DNA of 33,282 bases from an uncultured Bacilli bacterium (GTDB lineage Bacteria; Bacillota_I; Bacilli_A; RF39; UBA660): assembly GCA_944331805.1 (NCBI GenBank), contig CALVIS010000012.1, forward strand, positions 1 to 33,282. Reading direction: 5' to 3'. Each line of letters starts with the position of its first letter. Positions within the stretch are counted from its first letter, which is position 1. Under the pieces are notes generated by a model. That model saw nothing but the letters and a program-made list of their open reading frames with translations, did not search any database and was not told where the DNA came from. This document shows positions 23,745-32,255 of this stretch, in pieces. The translations under genes and the position numbers were made by a program.

Positions 23745-25298
23745 TTAAATAAATGGATTTTTACTTGCATGATATTCTAACCCACTAGTTTTATATAATT
23801 TTAAAACTTTCTGATTAATATTATTATAGAAATTCTCATCATTCCTAAGCTTTTCTTCTACATAACTATCAAGCATTGTTTTATCAGTTCTAACAATATC
23901 TAAAACTTCTCTAAAAAACAATAAATCTTGTTTCTTTAATTTCATCACTTCTTGATAAAAATAATCCATTTCCCTAGCACTAATGGCTTTAGGAGCATTT
24001 AAAGGGTCAACTGCCATATCATATATTTCACTATGAGCTTTATGCCATCTCTTAAGAGCAGAATATATTTTTCTAACATCTTCGTTGTTAATAGTATATT
24101 TATTATTATTGTCTACAAAATTACTTTCTAATAAAGTTCCATCACTACGTAATCTACTATTTAATTTAGTACCCTCAGCACTATACATTTCACTAAATAT
24201 TCCTTTAGTAACTGTAAAATCATATTTATTTAAGAAGGAATAATTATCCTCTAATTCTTTAATAGTTGTATCTCTATCAAAAAGAATAAAACCCATCTGT
24301 ACTAAATAGTTATATTTCTTAAATAATTCTAAAGCTCTTTCATTATCTTCTAAAGTCGCCGCTTTATTCATTCTTTTTAAAGCTGTAGGACTACCATTTT
24401 CAATACCACAGGCAAAAGAGAAAAAACCAGCTCTTTTTAAATCATATAAAATATTATCTGTTACTTTATCAGCTCTAATTTGTCCCCTTAGTTTAACTTT
24501 TATATCTCTTTTTTCAATCTCATTAGCAAAGTCATTAGCCCATTTTTCATCACGAGTTCCATCAATAAAACTATCATCAACCATCTTGATGTAAGTAATA
24601 CCTTTATCATATAACTCTTCTATTTCATCTACTATATTTTTAATGCTTCTAGTACGCCATACTTTTCCTTTACTTAATCTAAAAAAGGAAATTACAGAAC
24701 AAAACTCACAGTTACCACTACACCCTCTTGAAGTAACCATATTAACAGTAGATTTCTTTTTCTTAAGAACAGATATCATTTCTCTACTTGGAAAAGGTAA
24801 TTCATCTAAATTATCTAATAATCTTTTAGAAGGGTTATGATGAATATTACCTTCTTTTTTATAACTAATATTCTCTATATTTTCGATGGATGCATTTTTA
24901 CTTAAAGCATCTGCAAGTTCTACTAATGTCTCTTCTCCTTCTCCGCGAGCGACTATATCTGCATTAGCATTTAAATAATCATCTGGATAAAAGGTAGGCC
25001 CAAACCCACCACAAATTATTTTTATATCTTTATCATGTGATTTTAGCATATTAATTAATTTAATAGTGGGTTCAGTATTTGACATGTATGAAGATATACC
25101 AACATATAAAATATACTCTTCTTTTATTATTCTTTCATAAACTTCATCTACCGATAATTCATTTAACCAACCATCTATAACAGTTACATTATACCCTTTA
25201 TCATTTAATGACGATTTTAAATATAGTATACCTAAATTTTCTTCTGATGTTCTATGCGTTTTTGGTGCTAAAGTAGTTAAAATTATTTTATTTTTCAA
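23745..25298 (-). CDS. B12-binding-domain radical SAM enzyme (class B type)
   Basis: 517 aa. Residues 1-135 form a cobalamin-binding-like Rossmann domain (LGILYLKSSLNDKGYNVTVID ... YVGISSYMSN ... IICGGFGPTFYPDDYL ... IVARGEGEETLVEL); the DxHxxG ligand motif is not evident. The radical SAM core carries CSGNCEFC, giving cysteines 193, 197 and 200 for the [4Fe-4S] cluster. It continues with DDSFIDGT and ACGIENGSP segments common in Elp3/MiaB/NifB-like enzymes. The C-terminal 130 residues are helical. Family members do methylations, ring rearrangements or other C-C chemistry. It overlaps the HprK-like gene by 11 bp, so the two are coupled. Substrate unknown. Confidence 0.9.
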   Translation of the reverse strand: MKNKIILTTLAPKTHRTSEENLGILYLKSSLNDKGYNVTVIDGWLNELSVDEVYERIIKEEYILYVGISSYMSNTEPTIKLINMLKSHDKDIKIICGGFGPTFYPDDYLNANADIVARGEGEETLVELADALSKNASIENIENISYKKEGNIHHNPSKRLLDNLDELPFPSREMISVLKKKKSTVNMVTSRGCSGNCEFCSVISFFRLSKGKVWRTRSIKNIVDEIEELYDKGITYIKMVDDSFIDGTRDEKWANDFANEIEKRDIKVKLRGQIRADKVTDNILYDLKRAGFFSFACGIENGSPTALKRMNKAATLEDNERALELFKKYNYLVQMGFILFDRDTTIKELEDNYSFLNKYDFTVTKGIFSEMYSAEGTKLNSRLRSDGTLLESNFVDNNNKYTINNEDVRKIYSALKRWHKAHSEIYDMAVDPLNAPKAISAREMDYFYQEVMKLKKQDLLFFREVLDIVRTDKTMLDSYVEEKLRNDENFYNNINQKVLKLYKTSGLEYHASKNPFI

Positions 25299-26253
25299 GT
25301 GTCTTCACCAACCTTTTAGGAAGTTCATCTAGGGAACCTTTTGCCATATGAACCTCAGTATTTTCTAAAGCTATTTTTATATCATTATATAAAGCTAGTA
25401 AGTTTTCTTCTGTCTCAAAACTAGGCATTGGATAACCAAAACCAGTTATTAAATTGTAAGTTCCTTTAATTTGTTTTGATAGTTGTTCATATAAATATAG
25501 CATTTGATCTACATAATTTTTAGTACTAACAAAATTGTCTCCAACGTTTGATCCCAATAGATTAATTTGAAAAACATCAGTTACATGTCTTTCTTTATCA
25601 GTAGCAAAATTTTCTTCTGTTAGAAAATCATTTACAATAATTTTCTTCTTCCATAAATCTTTCTCATCATAACTAGGTAAGCTATCTTCTATTTCTTTAA
25701 AACTATTTTTTATTACTCCATATCTCATCTCTACATCTTTAGTTCCAAGTAAAGATGTAAAAAGTCCATCTTTAACTGTTAACAAAGTATGATCATTAGA
25801 AATAAGTTTATAATCGTAATCTTTTATTAATTTGTATGCAAGAGATGTTTTACCTGCACCTCCATCACCTATTAAAAGGATAGACTTATCTTCATCATAC
25901 TCTAAAGAAGAGCTATGTAATAAGTATTTACTCTTCCTAACAAGATCATTTGTAAACATTGCTAATAATACATAAACTAAATCTGGAAAACGCATGTCAC
26001 TTTCTTCAGTAGTCATATAAGCATAATTGTTTTCTTTATCAAAAAACATCTGTTTTTTAGAATCTTTAAGTAAGAAGATAGCGTTATTTTTATAGTTATT
26101 ACTATCACAATAATCTTCTATAGATATTTCTCGTATAGGAATAGTTTTAGTAATAGCTGAAGGATTATTTTTAAATTTATAAATTATACTTTCTAAATCA
26201 GTAAGAACAACTAATTTAGAATATTTACTTATTGACAATGTAATTTTTTTCAT
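25288..26253 (-). CDS. HprK-like P-loop kinase-related protein
   Basis: 321 aa. The C-terminal half has the HPr kinase/PEP carboxykinase-like pattern: HSSSLEY leading into ILLIGDGGAGKTSLAYKLI (Walker A at residues 129-137), then LISNDHTLL (Walker B-like D) and an LGTKDVEMRYG segment. The N-terminal ~110 residues are not the HPr kinase regulatory domain. Such HprK-related proteins often occur in natural-product and modified-peptide cassettes next to radical SAM genes. Here it lies 11 bp downstream of the phosphorylase gene and overlaps the B12-radical SAM gene. It probably phosphorylates a small substrate or peptide intermediate, but this is inference. Confidence 0.78.
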   Translation of the reverse strand: MKKITLSISKYSKLVVLTDLESIIYKFKNNPSAITKTIPIREISIEDYCDSNNYKNNAIFLLKDSKKQMFFDKENNYAYMTTEESDMRFPDLVYVLLAMFTNDLVRKSKYLLHSSSLEYDEDKSILLIGDGGAGKTSLAYKLIKDYDYKLISNDHTLLTVKDGLFTSLLGTKDVEMRYGVIKNSFKEIEDSLPSYDEKDLWKKKIIVNDFLTEENFATDKERHVTDVFQINLLGSNVGDNFVSTKNYVDQMLYLYEQLSKQIKGTYNLITGFGYPMPSFETEENLLALYNDIKIALENTEVHMAKGSLDELPKRLVKTLEK

Positions 26254-26264
26254 ATTTTCTCCTA

Positions 26265-27098
26265 TTACTCATAAAAATAATCTGGAAATTCTCTAAAATT
26301 ATTATTTTTTCTTGACATTTTAGAACATACTGGACAACTTTCTTCTTTATAATCTTTTAAAAATTGTAAAACTATTTTAGTAGTTCTTTCTCTACAAGAT
26401 TTTATTGTCTCTACATATTGATTTTTCTTTTTATTTACTTTTAGATTATCAACATAATCTTTTCTGCTATTTGGATCATCAATCTGTACTGCAACTGCTG
26501 CATAACATATTTGATTTAACCTAGCACATGTCGCTTCCCCGTCACAAGTTTGTCCTACAATATCCCAGCCCTGTCTATTATAAAATTCAAGCTCTTTTTC
26601 TGTTTCTATTCTAGGATAGCCATAGAATGATACATAAGTAGCATCTTGCTTAACAGGAAATGGCATCTTTTCACTTGCTTCGCATAGTTTTTTAGTTAGG
26701 ATTGGACAAAATGGTTCATACATTTCAGCATTATGAAAAGGTTCATTTTGATTCCAATGGATATTATAATTTCCCATACCTACTAAATCTCCTAATACAT
26801 AAACACTGCCCTGAGGCATTTTAGGATTAATACCTCCTACAACAAAAGTTCCTATTAGTTTTTTACAGCCACTATTTTTAACTGCCTCTATAGTTTGTTC
26901 AAAGTTTATCTCGCTAGATGGTACTTTTTCACTATTAAATCTTCCATAAATCACTAAAACTGGTACATCATAAATCTTGCCAACAAAACATCTATGAACA
27001 GGTCCAAAAGATGTATTAATGGTTACTCTTTTTAAATTAAATTCTTTAATGACTTCATCACTACGCATTATAATTGCTATTTCTGGTTTAAAATTCAT
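26265..27098 (-). CDS. MTA phosphorylase-like (PNP superfamily) enzyme
   Basis: Nucleoside phosphorylase fold, closest by eye to S-methyl-5'-thioadenosine phosphorylase: TSFGPVHRCFVG near the N terminus, SSEINFEQTIEAVKNSGCKKLIGTFVVGGINP, QGSVYVLGDLVGMG, then TYVSFYGYPRIETEKELEFYNRQGWDIVGQTCDGEATCARL. These mirror the GPRFET...GMT...EA.LA motifs. The RH pair common in true MTAP is RF here and the TACGS loop differs, so the substrate may not be MTA. It carries a CPVC cysteine pair near the C terminus (KEESCPVCSKM). It lies 14 bp after a radical SAM gene. It could clear 5'-deoxyadenosine or MTA made by radical SAM turnover, or use phosphate on a modified nucleoside. 277 aa. Confidence 0.82.
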   Translation of the reverse strand: MNFKPEIAIIMRSDEVIKEFNLKRVTINTSFGPVHRCFVGKIYDVPVLVIYGRFNSEKVPSSEINFEQTIEAVKNSGCKKLIGTFVVGGINPKMPQGSVYVLGDLVGMGNYNIHWNQNEPFHNAEMYEPFCPILTKKLCEASEKMPFPVKQDATYVSFYGYPRIETEKELEFYNRQGWDIVGQTCDGEATCARLNQICYAAVAVQIDDPNSRKDYVDNLKVNKKKNQYVETIKSCRERTTKIVLQFLKDYKEESCPVCSKMSRKNNNFREFPDYFYE

Positions 27099-27112
27099 AA
27101 TATAATCCTCCC

Positions 27113-28189
27113 TTAATTTTTAAAGAACATCGTTGGTAAATATCCATCATGAACAGATATACGATCTTTCTTTAATACTTTATATTTTGTTTTTTCTATT
27201 GTATCATTATTTTCTAAAGGACAATATGGGTCTCTTTCTTCTAAAGTTCCATGCCATAAAATTCTTCTATCGTAAACTCCTCCCCTACATCTATCTTTTA
27301 AAGAACAATTATTACAAGCGGAAGGAATTGGAGCATTCTCAAATGTATCAAACTTAATATTCTCTAAAACATTTGGTTGCAAAATATTATATTTATTTTT
27401 ATACTCATCTTTTATAAGATAAGTTGAAGGACAAATATTACCATCAGGTAAAAGTCTAATACTATCAACCCCTGTATTTTCAACGATATTCTCTTGATTA
27501 GTTAATAAGTTTCCTAAAAGAATATCACTTAAGCCTATTATTTTATAATTAGTTCCAATATAGTTTAAAGTATCCATTAATGTATTATAACTAAGTGTAA
27601 ATTTTCTATTTATTTTCATACTTTCACTAACTGGTCTATAAATATTTAGTCTTAAAATAGCATTATTTTCTTTGGCAATTTTAAATAATCCATCGATATT
27701 TTCTTTTTGCATTGTCTCCTCAAATCCTACAAAAACTATTGTAGAAAGTTTAAGATCTTCTTTTAGTTGTTTCAACATGTTAATAGCCCAAGTATAAGCG
27801 GAAGGTTGCCCTCTAAAACTATTATGTTTCTCTTTATCAGCAAAGTCTAATGATACATCAACTTCATCAATGGCTCTTTTATAAATATCCATTTTCTCAT
27901 CATCTTTAGATATTGCTTCATACAAATATCCATTAGTTGTAAGTGATTGTTTGATATCTGGGTAGTTACTTCTAACATGGTCTAAGAATGTAAAGAAATC
28001 ATTACATATAGCATTTTCACCAGTACCATAGTTTATTGATTCAATCAATTGATGATTTTCATCAATAAATTTAATCCAATCGTCCACCCCTAAATTTTTA
28101 GAACTATCTCGTGTTTCTTTACTGTAGCAAAACTTACAGTTCATATTGCAAGCATTAGTTAACCCCCAACCAATATTATATTTTCTCAT
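27113..28189 (-). CDS. Radical SAM enzyme with SPASM-like C-terminal cluster region
   Basis: Starts MRKYNIGWGLTNACNMNCKFCYSK: the CxxxCxxC cluster motif lies within the first 21 residues. The core continues with SINYGTGENAI, QSLTTNGYL, and VDVSLDFADKEKHNSFRG. Past residue 240 it has DGNICPSTYLI and CNNCSLKDRCRGGVYDRR ... DPYCPLEN, giving at least five cysteines typical of a SPASM/twitch auxiliary cluster. An upstream in-frame TTG (28228) exists, but the ATG at 28189 has GAGGTGA at proper spacing. SPASM enzymes commonly modify peptides (thioether or C-C crosslinks), so a peptide or small-molecule substrate is likely; no precursor is obvious. First gene after the LysR gene, with its own promoter. 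Confidence 0.88.
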   Translation of the reverse strand: MRKYNIGWGLTNACNMNCKFCYSKETRDSSKNLGVDDWIKFIDENHQLIESINYGTGENAICNDFFTFLDHVRSNYPDIKQSLTTNGYLYEAISKDDEKMDIYKRAIDEVDVSLDFADKEKHNSFRGQPSAYTWAINMLKQLKEDLKLSTIVFVGFEETMQKENIDGLFKIAKENNAILRLNIYRPVSESMKINRKFTLSYNTLMDTLNYIGTNYKIIGLSDILLGNLLTNQENIVENTGVDSIRLLPDGNICPSTYLIKDEYKNKYNILQPNVLENIKFDTFENAPIPSACNNCSLKDRCRGGVYDRRILWHGTLEERDPYCPLENNDTIEKTKYKVLKKDRISVHDGYLPTMFFKN

Positions 28190-28207
28190 CTTAATCACCT
28201 CATTTAA

Positions 28208-28236
28208 AGTATATGATAGCAATTGCAATAAATCAA
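28208..28236 (-). promoter_or_regulatory. Promoter of the radical SAM cassette
   Basis: TTGATT (28231-28236), 17-base spacer, TATACT (28208-28213). The start at about 28201 gives a short leader before the ATG at 28189. Confidence 0.74.
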
Positions 28237-28238
28237 TT

Positions 28239-28253
28239 ATATAGTTTTTATAT
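28239..28253. promoter_or_regulatory. LysR-type operator candidate
   Basis: 15-bp palindrome ATATAGTTTTTATAT with the T-N11-A form of LysR boxes, 2 bases upstream of the -35 box, the classical activation position. The region is AT-rich, so chance is possible. The LysR gene ends only 26 bp away. Confidence 0.48.
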
Positions 28254-28279
28254 CTTGTATAAAATTTTTTTATATAATT

Positions 28280-29170
28280 TTAAGGCCTATTTTTAACAAA
28301 AGAAATAAATTTTTTAGCAGTAACTGACGGAATTTTATCCTTATAAATTATATAAATATCAAAAGTAGGTAAAGTAATATTTAAATCTATTTTACAGATA
28401 TTATCATATAAAGATATTGTCTTTTCAAAGAGATAACCTACACCTAAATTTTTCTCTATCATTTCGGCAATCATATCACTAGTCGATATCTCATAACTAG
28501 GATTAAAAGGAATTTTATTCTTCTCAAAAATTCTCATTAACTCTTTAGTACTACTTGAAGTACGCAAAGGTACAATTAATGGATAGTTAAGAACTTTTTT
28601 AAGAGAAATTTTCTTATCTCTAAGTTCTGTCATTTTTCTATTGCAAGCAAGAATACAATTTTCTGTAGCAATTTTATAAATTTCTACATTATTAAAACTA
28701 TTATCTAAAGGAGAACTATCTATTAACACTTCTAGTTCATTATTGTTAAGAAGTCTAAATAATTCTTTTGTAGGCTTACTAATAACTTTAATCTTTATAT
28801 TTGGATATTTCTTTGTAAAATCACTAATAATATCTGTTAGTAAAAATACTCCAATATGAGATGGAACACCTATTGATATTTGCCCAATATTTAAATTTAC
28901 CAAGTCATTTATATTTATCATACCTGTTTTTAAACTATTCAAAGACTGCTCTACATATGGTAATAGCATTTCTCCTTCGGAAGTTAAAGTTAATGAGTAA
29001 CTAGATCTTTCAAATAACTTTATTCCAAGTTGAGTCTCTAATGTCTTTATACTATAACTAACACTTGGTTGTGTAACCCCCAAAGCTTCTGCAGTCTTTG
29101 AAAACGTACCATATTGACAAACATAATAGAATATTTTAAAAAGATTAACGTCAATTTCTTCTAAATTCAT
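28280..29170 (-). CDS. LysR-family transcriptional regulator
   Basis: 296 aa. N-terminal winged helix-turn-helix (residues 1-62; NLFKIFYYVCQYGTFSKTAEALGVTQPSVSYSIKTLETQLGIKLFER), linker helix to about 90, then a two-lobed periplasmic-binding-like effector domain. Normal length. Encoded directly upstream of and in the same direction as the radical SAM cassette, with a 90-bp gap to the ATG. That gap holds a promoter and a T-N11-A palindrome, so LysR is the likely regulator. The ligand is unknown. GAGGAAG ribosome site. Its own promoter is near 29219-29242. Confidence 0.93.
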   Translation of the reverse strand: MNLEEIDVNLFKIFYYVCQYGTFSKTAEALGVTQPSVSYSIKTLETQLGIKLFERSSYSLTLTSEGEMLLPYVEQSLNSLKTGMININDLVNLNIGQISIGVPSHIGVFLLTDIISDFTKKYPNIKIKVISKPTKELFRLLNNNELEVLIDSSPLDNSFNNVEIYKIATENCILACNRKMTELRDKKISLKKVLNYPLIVPLRTSSSTKELMRIFEKNKIPFNPSYEISTSDMIAEMIEKNLGVGYLFEKTISLYDNICKIDLNITLPTFDIYIIYKDKIPSVTAKKFISFVKNRP

Positions 29171-29218
29171 AAGTCTTCCTCTTTTCTATAAGCTTTAAAG
29201 TTTTCTTAAGTTAGAAAA

Positions 29219-29248
29219 ATTATATATCTGTTTTATTAATATTTCCAA
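29219..29248 (-). promoter_or_regulatory. Promoter of the LysR gene
   Basis: TTGGAA (29243-29248), 18-base spacer, TATAAT (29219-29224). The consensus -10 is strong and the -35 moderate. Confidence 0.55.
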
Positions 29249-29273
29249 TTTTACCAACATTAGCTTTACCCAT
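29220..29273 (-). CDS. Possible 17-aa peptide before the LysR gene
   Basis: MGKANVGKIGNINKTDI, followed by TAA. It has a good AAGGAGAG ribosome site 6 bases upstream and overlaps the preceding gene's stop in ATGGGTAA, as in the grpE-dnaK junction. No homolog known to me. It may be a leader peptide or just chance. It also overlaps the LysR promoter. Confidence 0.25.
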   Translation of the reverse strand: MGKANVGKIGNINKTDI

Positions 29274-29721
29274 TAATATCTCTCCTTCTTTTCATACTTT
29301 CAATATATTTATCAATATTATCTTTGTTATATCTCTTTAAATTCTCTACAAACTTAGGTTTAAACTGTTCTAAATATTCTATAATTAAATCTGCATACTT
29401 ATCAACATTTTCATCATTAACAATATCTTTTAAATATTTGCTTATTCCCTTTTCTTTGTTTATTCTATCTACATAAAATGCTAAATAATTACTATCACCT
29501 AACTTTTCTTTAGCAGCCTTAACAATAGATAATAATTCTTCTCTTGTAGCAGAATACCTTGCTTTAAAGCCATTACATCTTGAAAACATTATTAAGACAC
29601 AACCAATAAATAACTTATCAGTACCATCACTAGGTAGTGTTTTCTTAGTAAACTCTATTAAACTATCGACATTACCCTCTTCATAATCATCATATAATTC
29701 CATTATAATTCTATTAATCAT
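29266..29721 (-). CDS. Unknown soluble helical protein (151 aa)
   Basis: Not recognised. The sequence is predicted mostly alpha-helical, acidic, with a basic C-terminal end (MKRRRDING) and no membrane span. It follows the second BNR-type membrane protein by 16 bp, with AAAGGAAG as ribosome site, and probably belongs to that operon. A DinG-type or HEAT-like repeat was not found. Function open. Confidence 0.65.
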   Translation of the reverse strand: MINRIIMELYDDYEEGNVDSLIEFTKKTLPSDGTDKLFIGCVLIMFSRCNGFKARYSATREELLSIVKAAKEKLGDSNYLAFYVDRINKEKGISKYLKDIVNDENVDKYADLIIEYLEQFKPKFVENLKRYNKDNIDKYIESMKRRRDING

Positions 29722-29737
29722 ATCATTGACACTTCCT

Positions 29738-30649
29738 TTAATTACTAAATGTTAAGCCATTATCATTACTAACTAACTCTATATCTTTTAAATCATTTCC
29801 ATCTGGAACTGATACAGTTAAAACTAATTTATCTTTTTTAAAACGAGGTAAGTAATTAATGTAATAGTAGTCTAAATCTCCATAACCATTTATAGTGATG
29901 GAAACATCACTAAAAGACTCCCCTCCATCAGTTGTAACTAGAAACTTTTTATATCGATCTTCTTTACCTAATAGTCCTAAATCAAAGATAAACCCTATCT
30001 TTTCATTAACAAAAGTAACCTTAGCATCTCTATTTATAGTTAATTTTTTTTCTTCGTTTTCTAATATATTACTAAAAGTTGCTCCATTATCAATAGACTT
30101 TTCTACAACAACTATATCTTTAGAAGATATATAATCTATTAGTCTTAATCTAATTATATCTGTATCACTAAATCTTTGCTCATATAAAATATCAGTTGTA
30201 TCATCATCTACTATTGTTTCAGTATTATTATCTTGTTTTTCAAATTCATTTACTTTTATTTTATTACCTCTTACAAAAATATTAACATATTGATAATAAT
30301 TAACATTTTCTTTTAAGAAAGTATTACTAGTAACTTCTACTTGCTTTTCATTACCAACAGTTACAATTTTCTCTCTTGGTAAAAGGGCTTCAACAAACAA
30401 AATCACAACAGTACCAAAAATGACAATTACGAGCATAAGAACTTGGTCTAGTGCACTTTCCTCTTTATTTTTAATATAAAATATAAGACCAACTATTAAA
30501 AGTGTTGCAACTAAAAGAATTGAAAATACTCTAAATCCTTGTAAATACACATAACCTAATTTATAAAGAATTAAACCAATAATAATATATAGTATTAAAT
30601 AACTAATTCCATAAAATATTGGACTTTTTAACCAGTTTTTAATAAACAT
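29738..30649 (-). CDS. Four-helix membrane protein with BNR-like repeats, paralog 2 (303 aa)
   Basis: Three or four hydrophobic helices in residues 1-90, then an extracytoplasmic or cytoplasmic soluble region with BNR/Asp-box-like turns: SIDNGATFSN, TTDGGESFSD and SNDNGLTFSN (the S-x-D-x-G-x-T-F pattern of sialidase and photosystem-assembly propeller repeats). Too few repeats for a full propeller. Shares this layout and a near-identical C-terminal 90 residues with the 31193-32227 protein, so the two arose by duplication. The ATG overlaps the nudix stop in TAATG. Function unknown, possibly a cell-surface sensor or adhesion protein. Confidence 0.78.
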   Translation of the reverse strand: MFIKNWLKSPIFYGISYLILYIIIGLILYKLGYVYLQGFRVFSILLVATLLIVGLIFYIKNKEESALDQVLMLVIVIFGTVVILFVEALLPREKIVTVGNEKQVEVTSNTFLKENVNYYQYVNIFVRGNKIKVNEFEKQDNNTETIVDDDTTDILYEQRFSDTDIIRLRLIDYISSKDIVVVEKSIDNGATFSNILENEEKKLTINRDAKVTFVNEKIGFIFDLGLLGKEDRYKKFLVTTDGGESFSDVSITINGYGDLDYYYINYLPRFKKDKLVLTVSVPDGNDLKDIELVSNDNGLTFSN

Positions 30650-31164
30650 TACGACTCCTCTTGTTTTTGATATAAATACTCTTCTATAGCATCTATCATA
30701 TCTCTTTCAATAACTTTATCATTGTCATTTTTACTTATTATATCAACAGATGATAATAAAGGTTTTTTCTCTACTCTATAATTATTTTTAGTTTCATTTT
30801 CTGTAAGCTTTACTTTAGATAGATCTACTTCTTTATTAGTATTTACTACATAATAATAAATCTCTGATTTTCTATTAGTACCTTTTACTGGATAATCTTT
30901 ATTAAGATATGTAACTTTATAAAACGTTCTACCTATCTCTTCATCACTAAGTCCTATTCCTGTCTCTTCTAAAACTTCTCTTTTTAATGTCTCTATTAAA
31001 CTCTCATTATCCTCTAAGTGTCCTCCTGGAAATTGATAACTAATATCACTTTTTCCTAAAAGTATTTCTTTATTACTATTTATTATCAAAGCTTTAACTC
31101 TAACACTAACTTCAGTAATATCTTCTTCATTTAAATAATCATAATTATAAATTGTCTCTTTCAT
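30649..31164 (-). CDS. Nudix hydrolase
   Basis: Hydrolyses a nucleoside diphosphate linked to another group. The Nudix box (GHLEDNESLIETLKREVLEETGIGL, pattern G-x5-E-x7-REVLEE-x-G) is intact at about residues 47-73, and YQFPGGHL precedes it. 171 aa with an additional ~60-residue C-terminal helical tail. Specific substrate unknown. It lies between two duplicated membrane proteins and overlaps the downstream one by 1 nt (TAATG), so it is part of the same operon; a functional link is not evident. Confidence 0.9.
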   Translation of the reverse strand: MKETIYNYDYLNEEDITEVSVRVKALIINSNKEILLGKSDISYQFPGGHLEDNESLIETLKREVLEETGIGLSDEEIGRTFYKVTYLNKDYPVKGTNRKSEIYYYVVNTNKEVDLSKVKLTENETKNNYRVEKKPLLSSVDIISKNDNDKVIERDMIDAIEEYLYQKQEES

Positions 31165-31192
31165 ATATAGTCATCTTCCTTTCACAAGCATC

Positions 31193-32227
31193 TTAATTAC
31201 TAAAAGTAAGTCCCTTATCATTACTAACTAACTCTATATCTTTTAAATTATTTTCTACTGGAACTGATACATCTAAAACTAACTTATCTTTTTTAAGACG
31301 AGGTGTATTATTAATATAATAGTAATCTAAATTACCATAACCATTTATAGTAATAGAAACATCACTAAATGTCTTACCTCCATCAGTAGTAACTAAGAAC
31401 TTTTTATATCTATCATCACGTCCTAATAATCCTAAATCAAAGATAAAACCTATCTTTTCATTTGCAAAAGAAACATCAGTATCTCTATTTACAACTAGAT
31501 ATTTATCATCATTTTCTAAAATGTTTTTAAAACTTAAGCCATTATCAGTAGATTTTTCTACAATAATTATATCTTTACCTGCTAAAGCAGAATCAATAAC
31601 TCTTACTCTAATAATATCAGTTTTATTAAATCTACTTTCATATAAAATACTTGATAAAAAGCTTTCTATTGTAGTAGAACCATAACTGCCATTTTTAACA
31701 TCCATTACTTCTATTTCTTCTTCAATATTTTGACTATATGTATAGTTAATTAAATCTCCTTCATCATCAAAAAACTCTGTCATTGAATAATTTTCTTTAC
31801 TAATCTCTTTATCATAGCGCATTTTCTTTCTTAAAGTATTACCTCTAACAAAAGGATTAATATAGTCATAATAAGAAACTGTATCACTTGCTAGAAATCT
31901 ACTCCTTGATTCCACCATCTTTTTATTATATAGAGTAACAATACTATCTCTATCTCCTATAAAATAACCTAAAATCAAGAATAATAATATAACAGTAACT
32001 ATTTCAATAAATAGATATGATGCAAAAAGCTTGAATTTTGCCTCTTTCTTTGTTTTATATATACTTATAATTCCCAAAATTATAGTTATTAAAATTATTA
32101 TAATGGAGATAAGTTTAATAACACCAAAATAAGTATAATTATAGTAAGCAAGGACTAGGTAACCAATAAAATATAATATTACATAGATTACTCCATAAAA
32201 TAAAGGACTTTTTAATAAGTTTTTCAT
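31193..32227 (-). CDS. Four-helix membrane protein with BNR-like repeats, paralog 1 (344 aa)
   Basis: Same architecture as 29738-30649: hydrophobic helices within residues 1-95, then a linker region about 40 residues longer than in the other copy, then BNR-like turns (STDNGLSFKN, TTDGGKTFSD, SNDKGLTFSN). In the last 90 residues the two proteins differ at only a few positions (for example TDGGKTFSDVSITINGYGNL against TDGGESFSDVSITINGYGDL). The linker holds NYSMTEFFDDEGDLINYT and is the most diverged part. AAAGGAG ribosome site. First of the paralog-Nudix-paralog set. Confidence 0.78.
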   Translation of the reverse strand: MKNLLKSPLFYGVIYVILYFIGYLVLAYYNYTYFGVIKLISIIIILITIILGIISIYKTKKEAKFKLFASYLFIEIVTVILLFLILGYFIGDRDSIVTLYNKKMVESRSRFLASDTVSYYDYINPFVRGNTLRKKMRYDKEISKENYSMTEFFDDEGDLINYTYSQNIEEEIEVMDVKNGSYGSTTIESFLSSILYESRFNKTDIIRVRVIDSALAGKDIIIVEKSTDNGLSFKNILENDDKYLVVNRDTDVSFANEKIGFIFDLGLLGRDDRYKKFLVTTDGGKTFSDVSITINGYGNLDYYYINNTPRLKKDKLVLDVSVPVENNLKDIELVSNDKGLTFSN

Positions 32228-32255
32228 AAGTATCTTGCTCCTTTATCCTATTATA

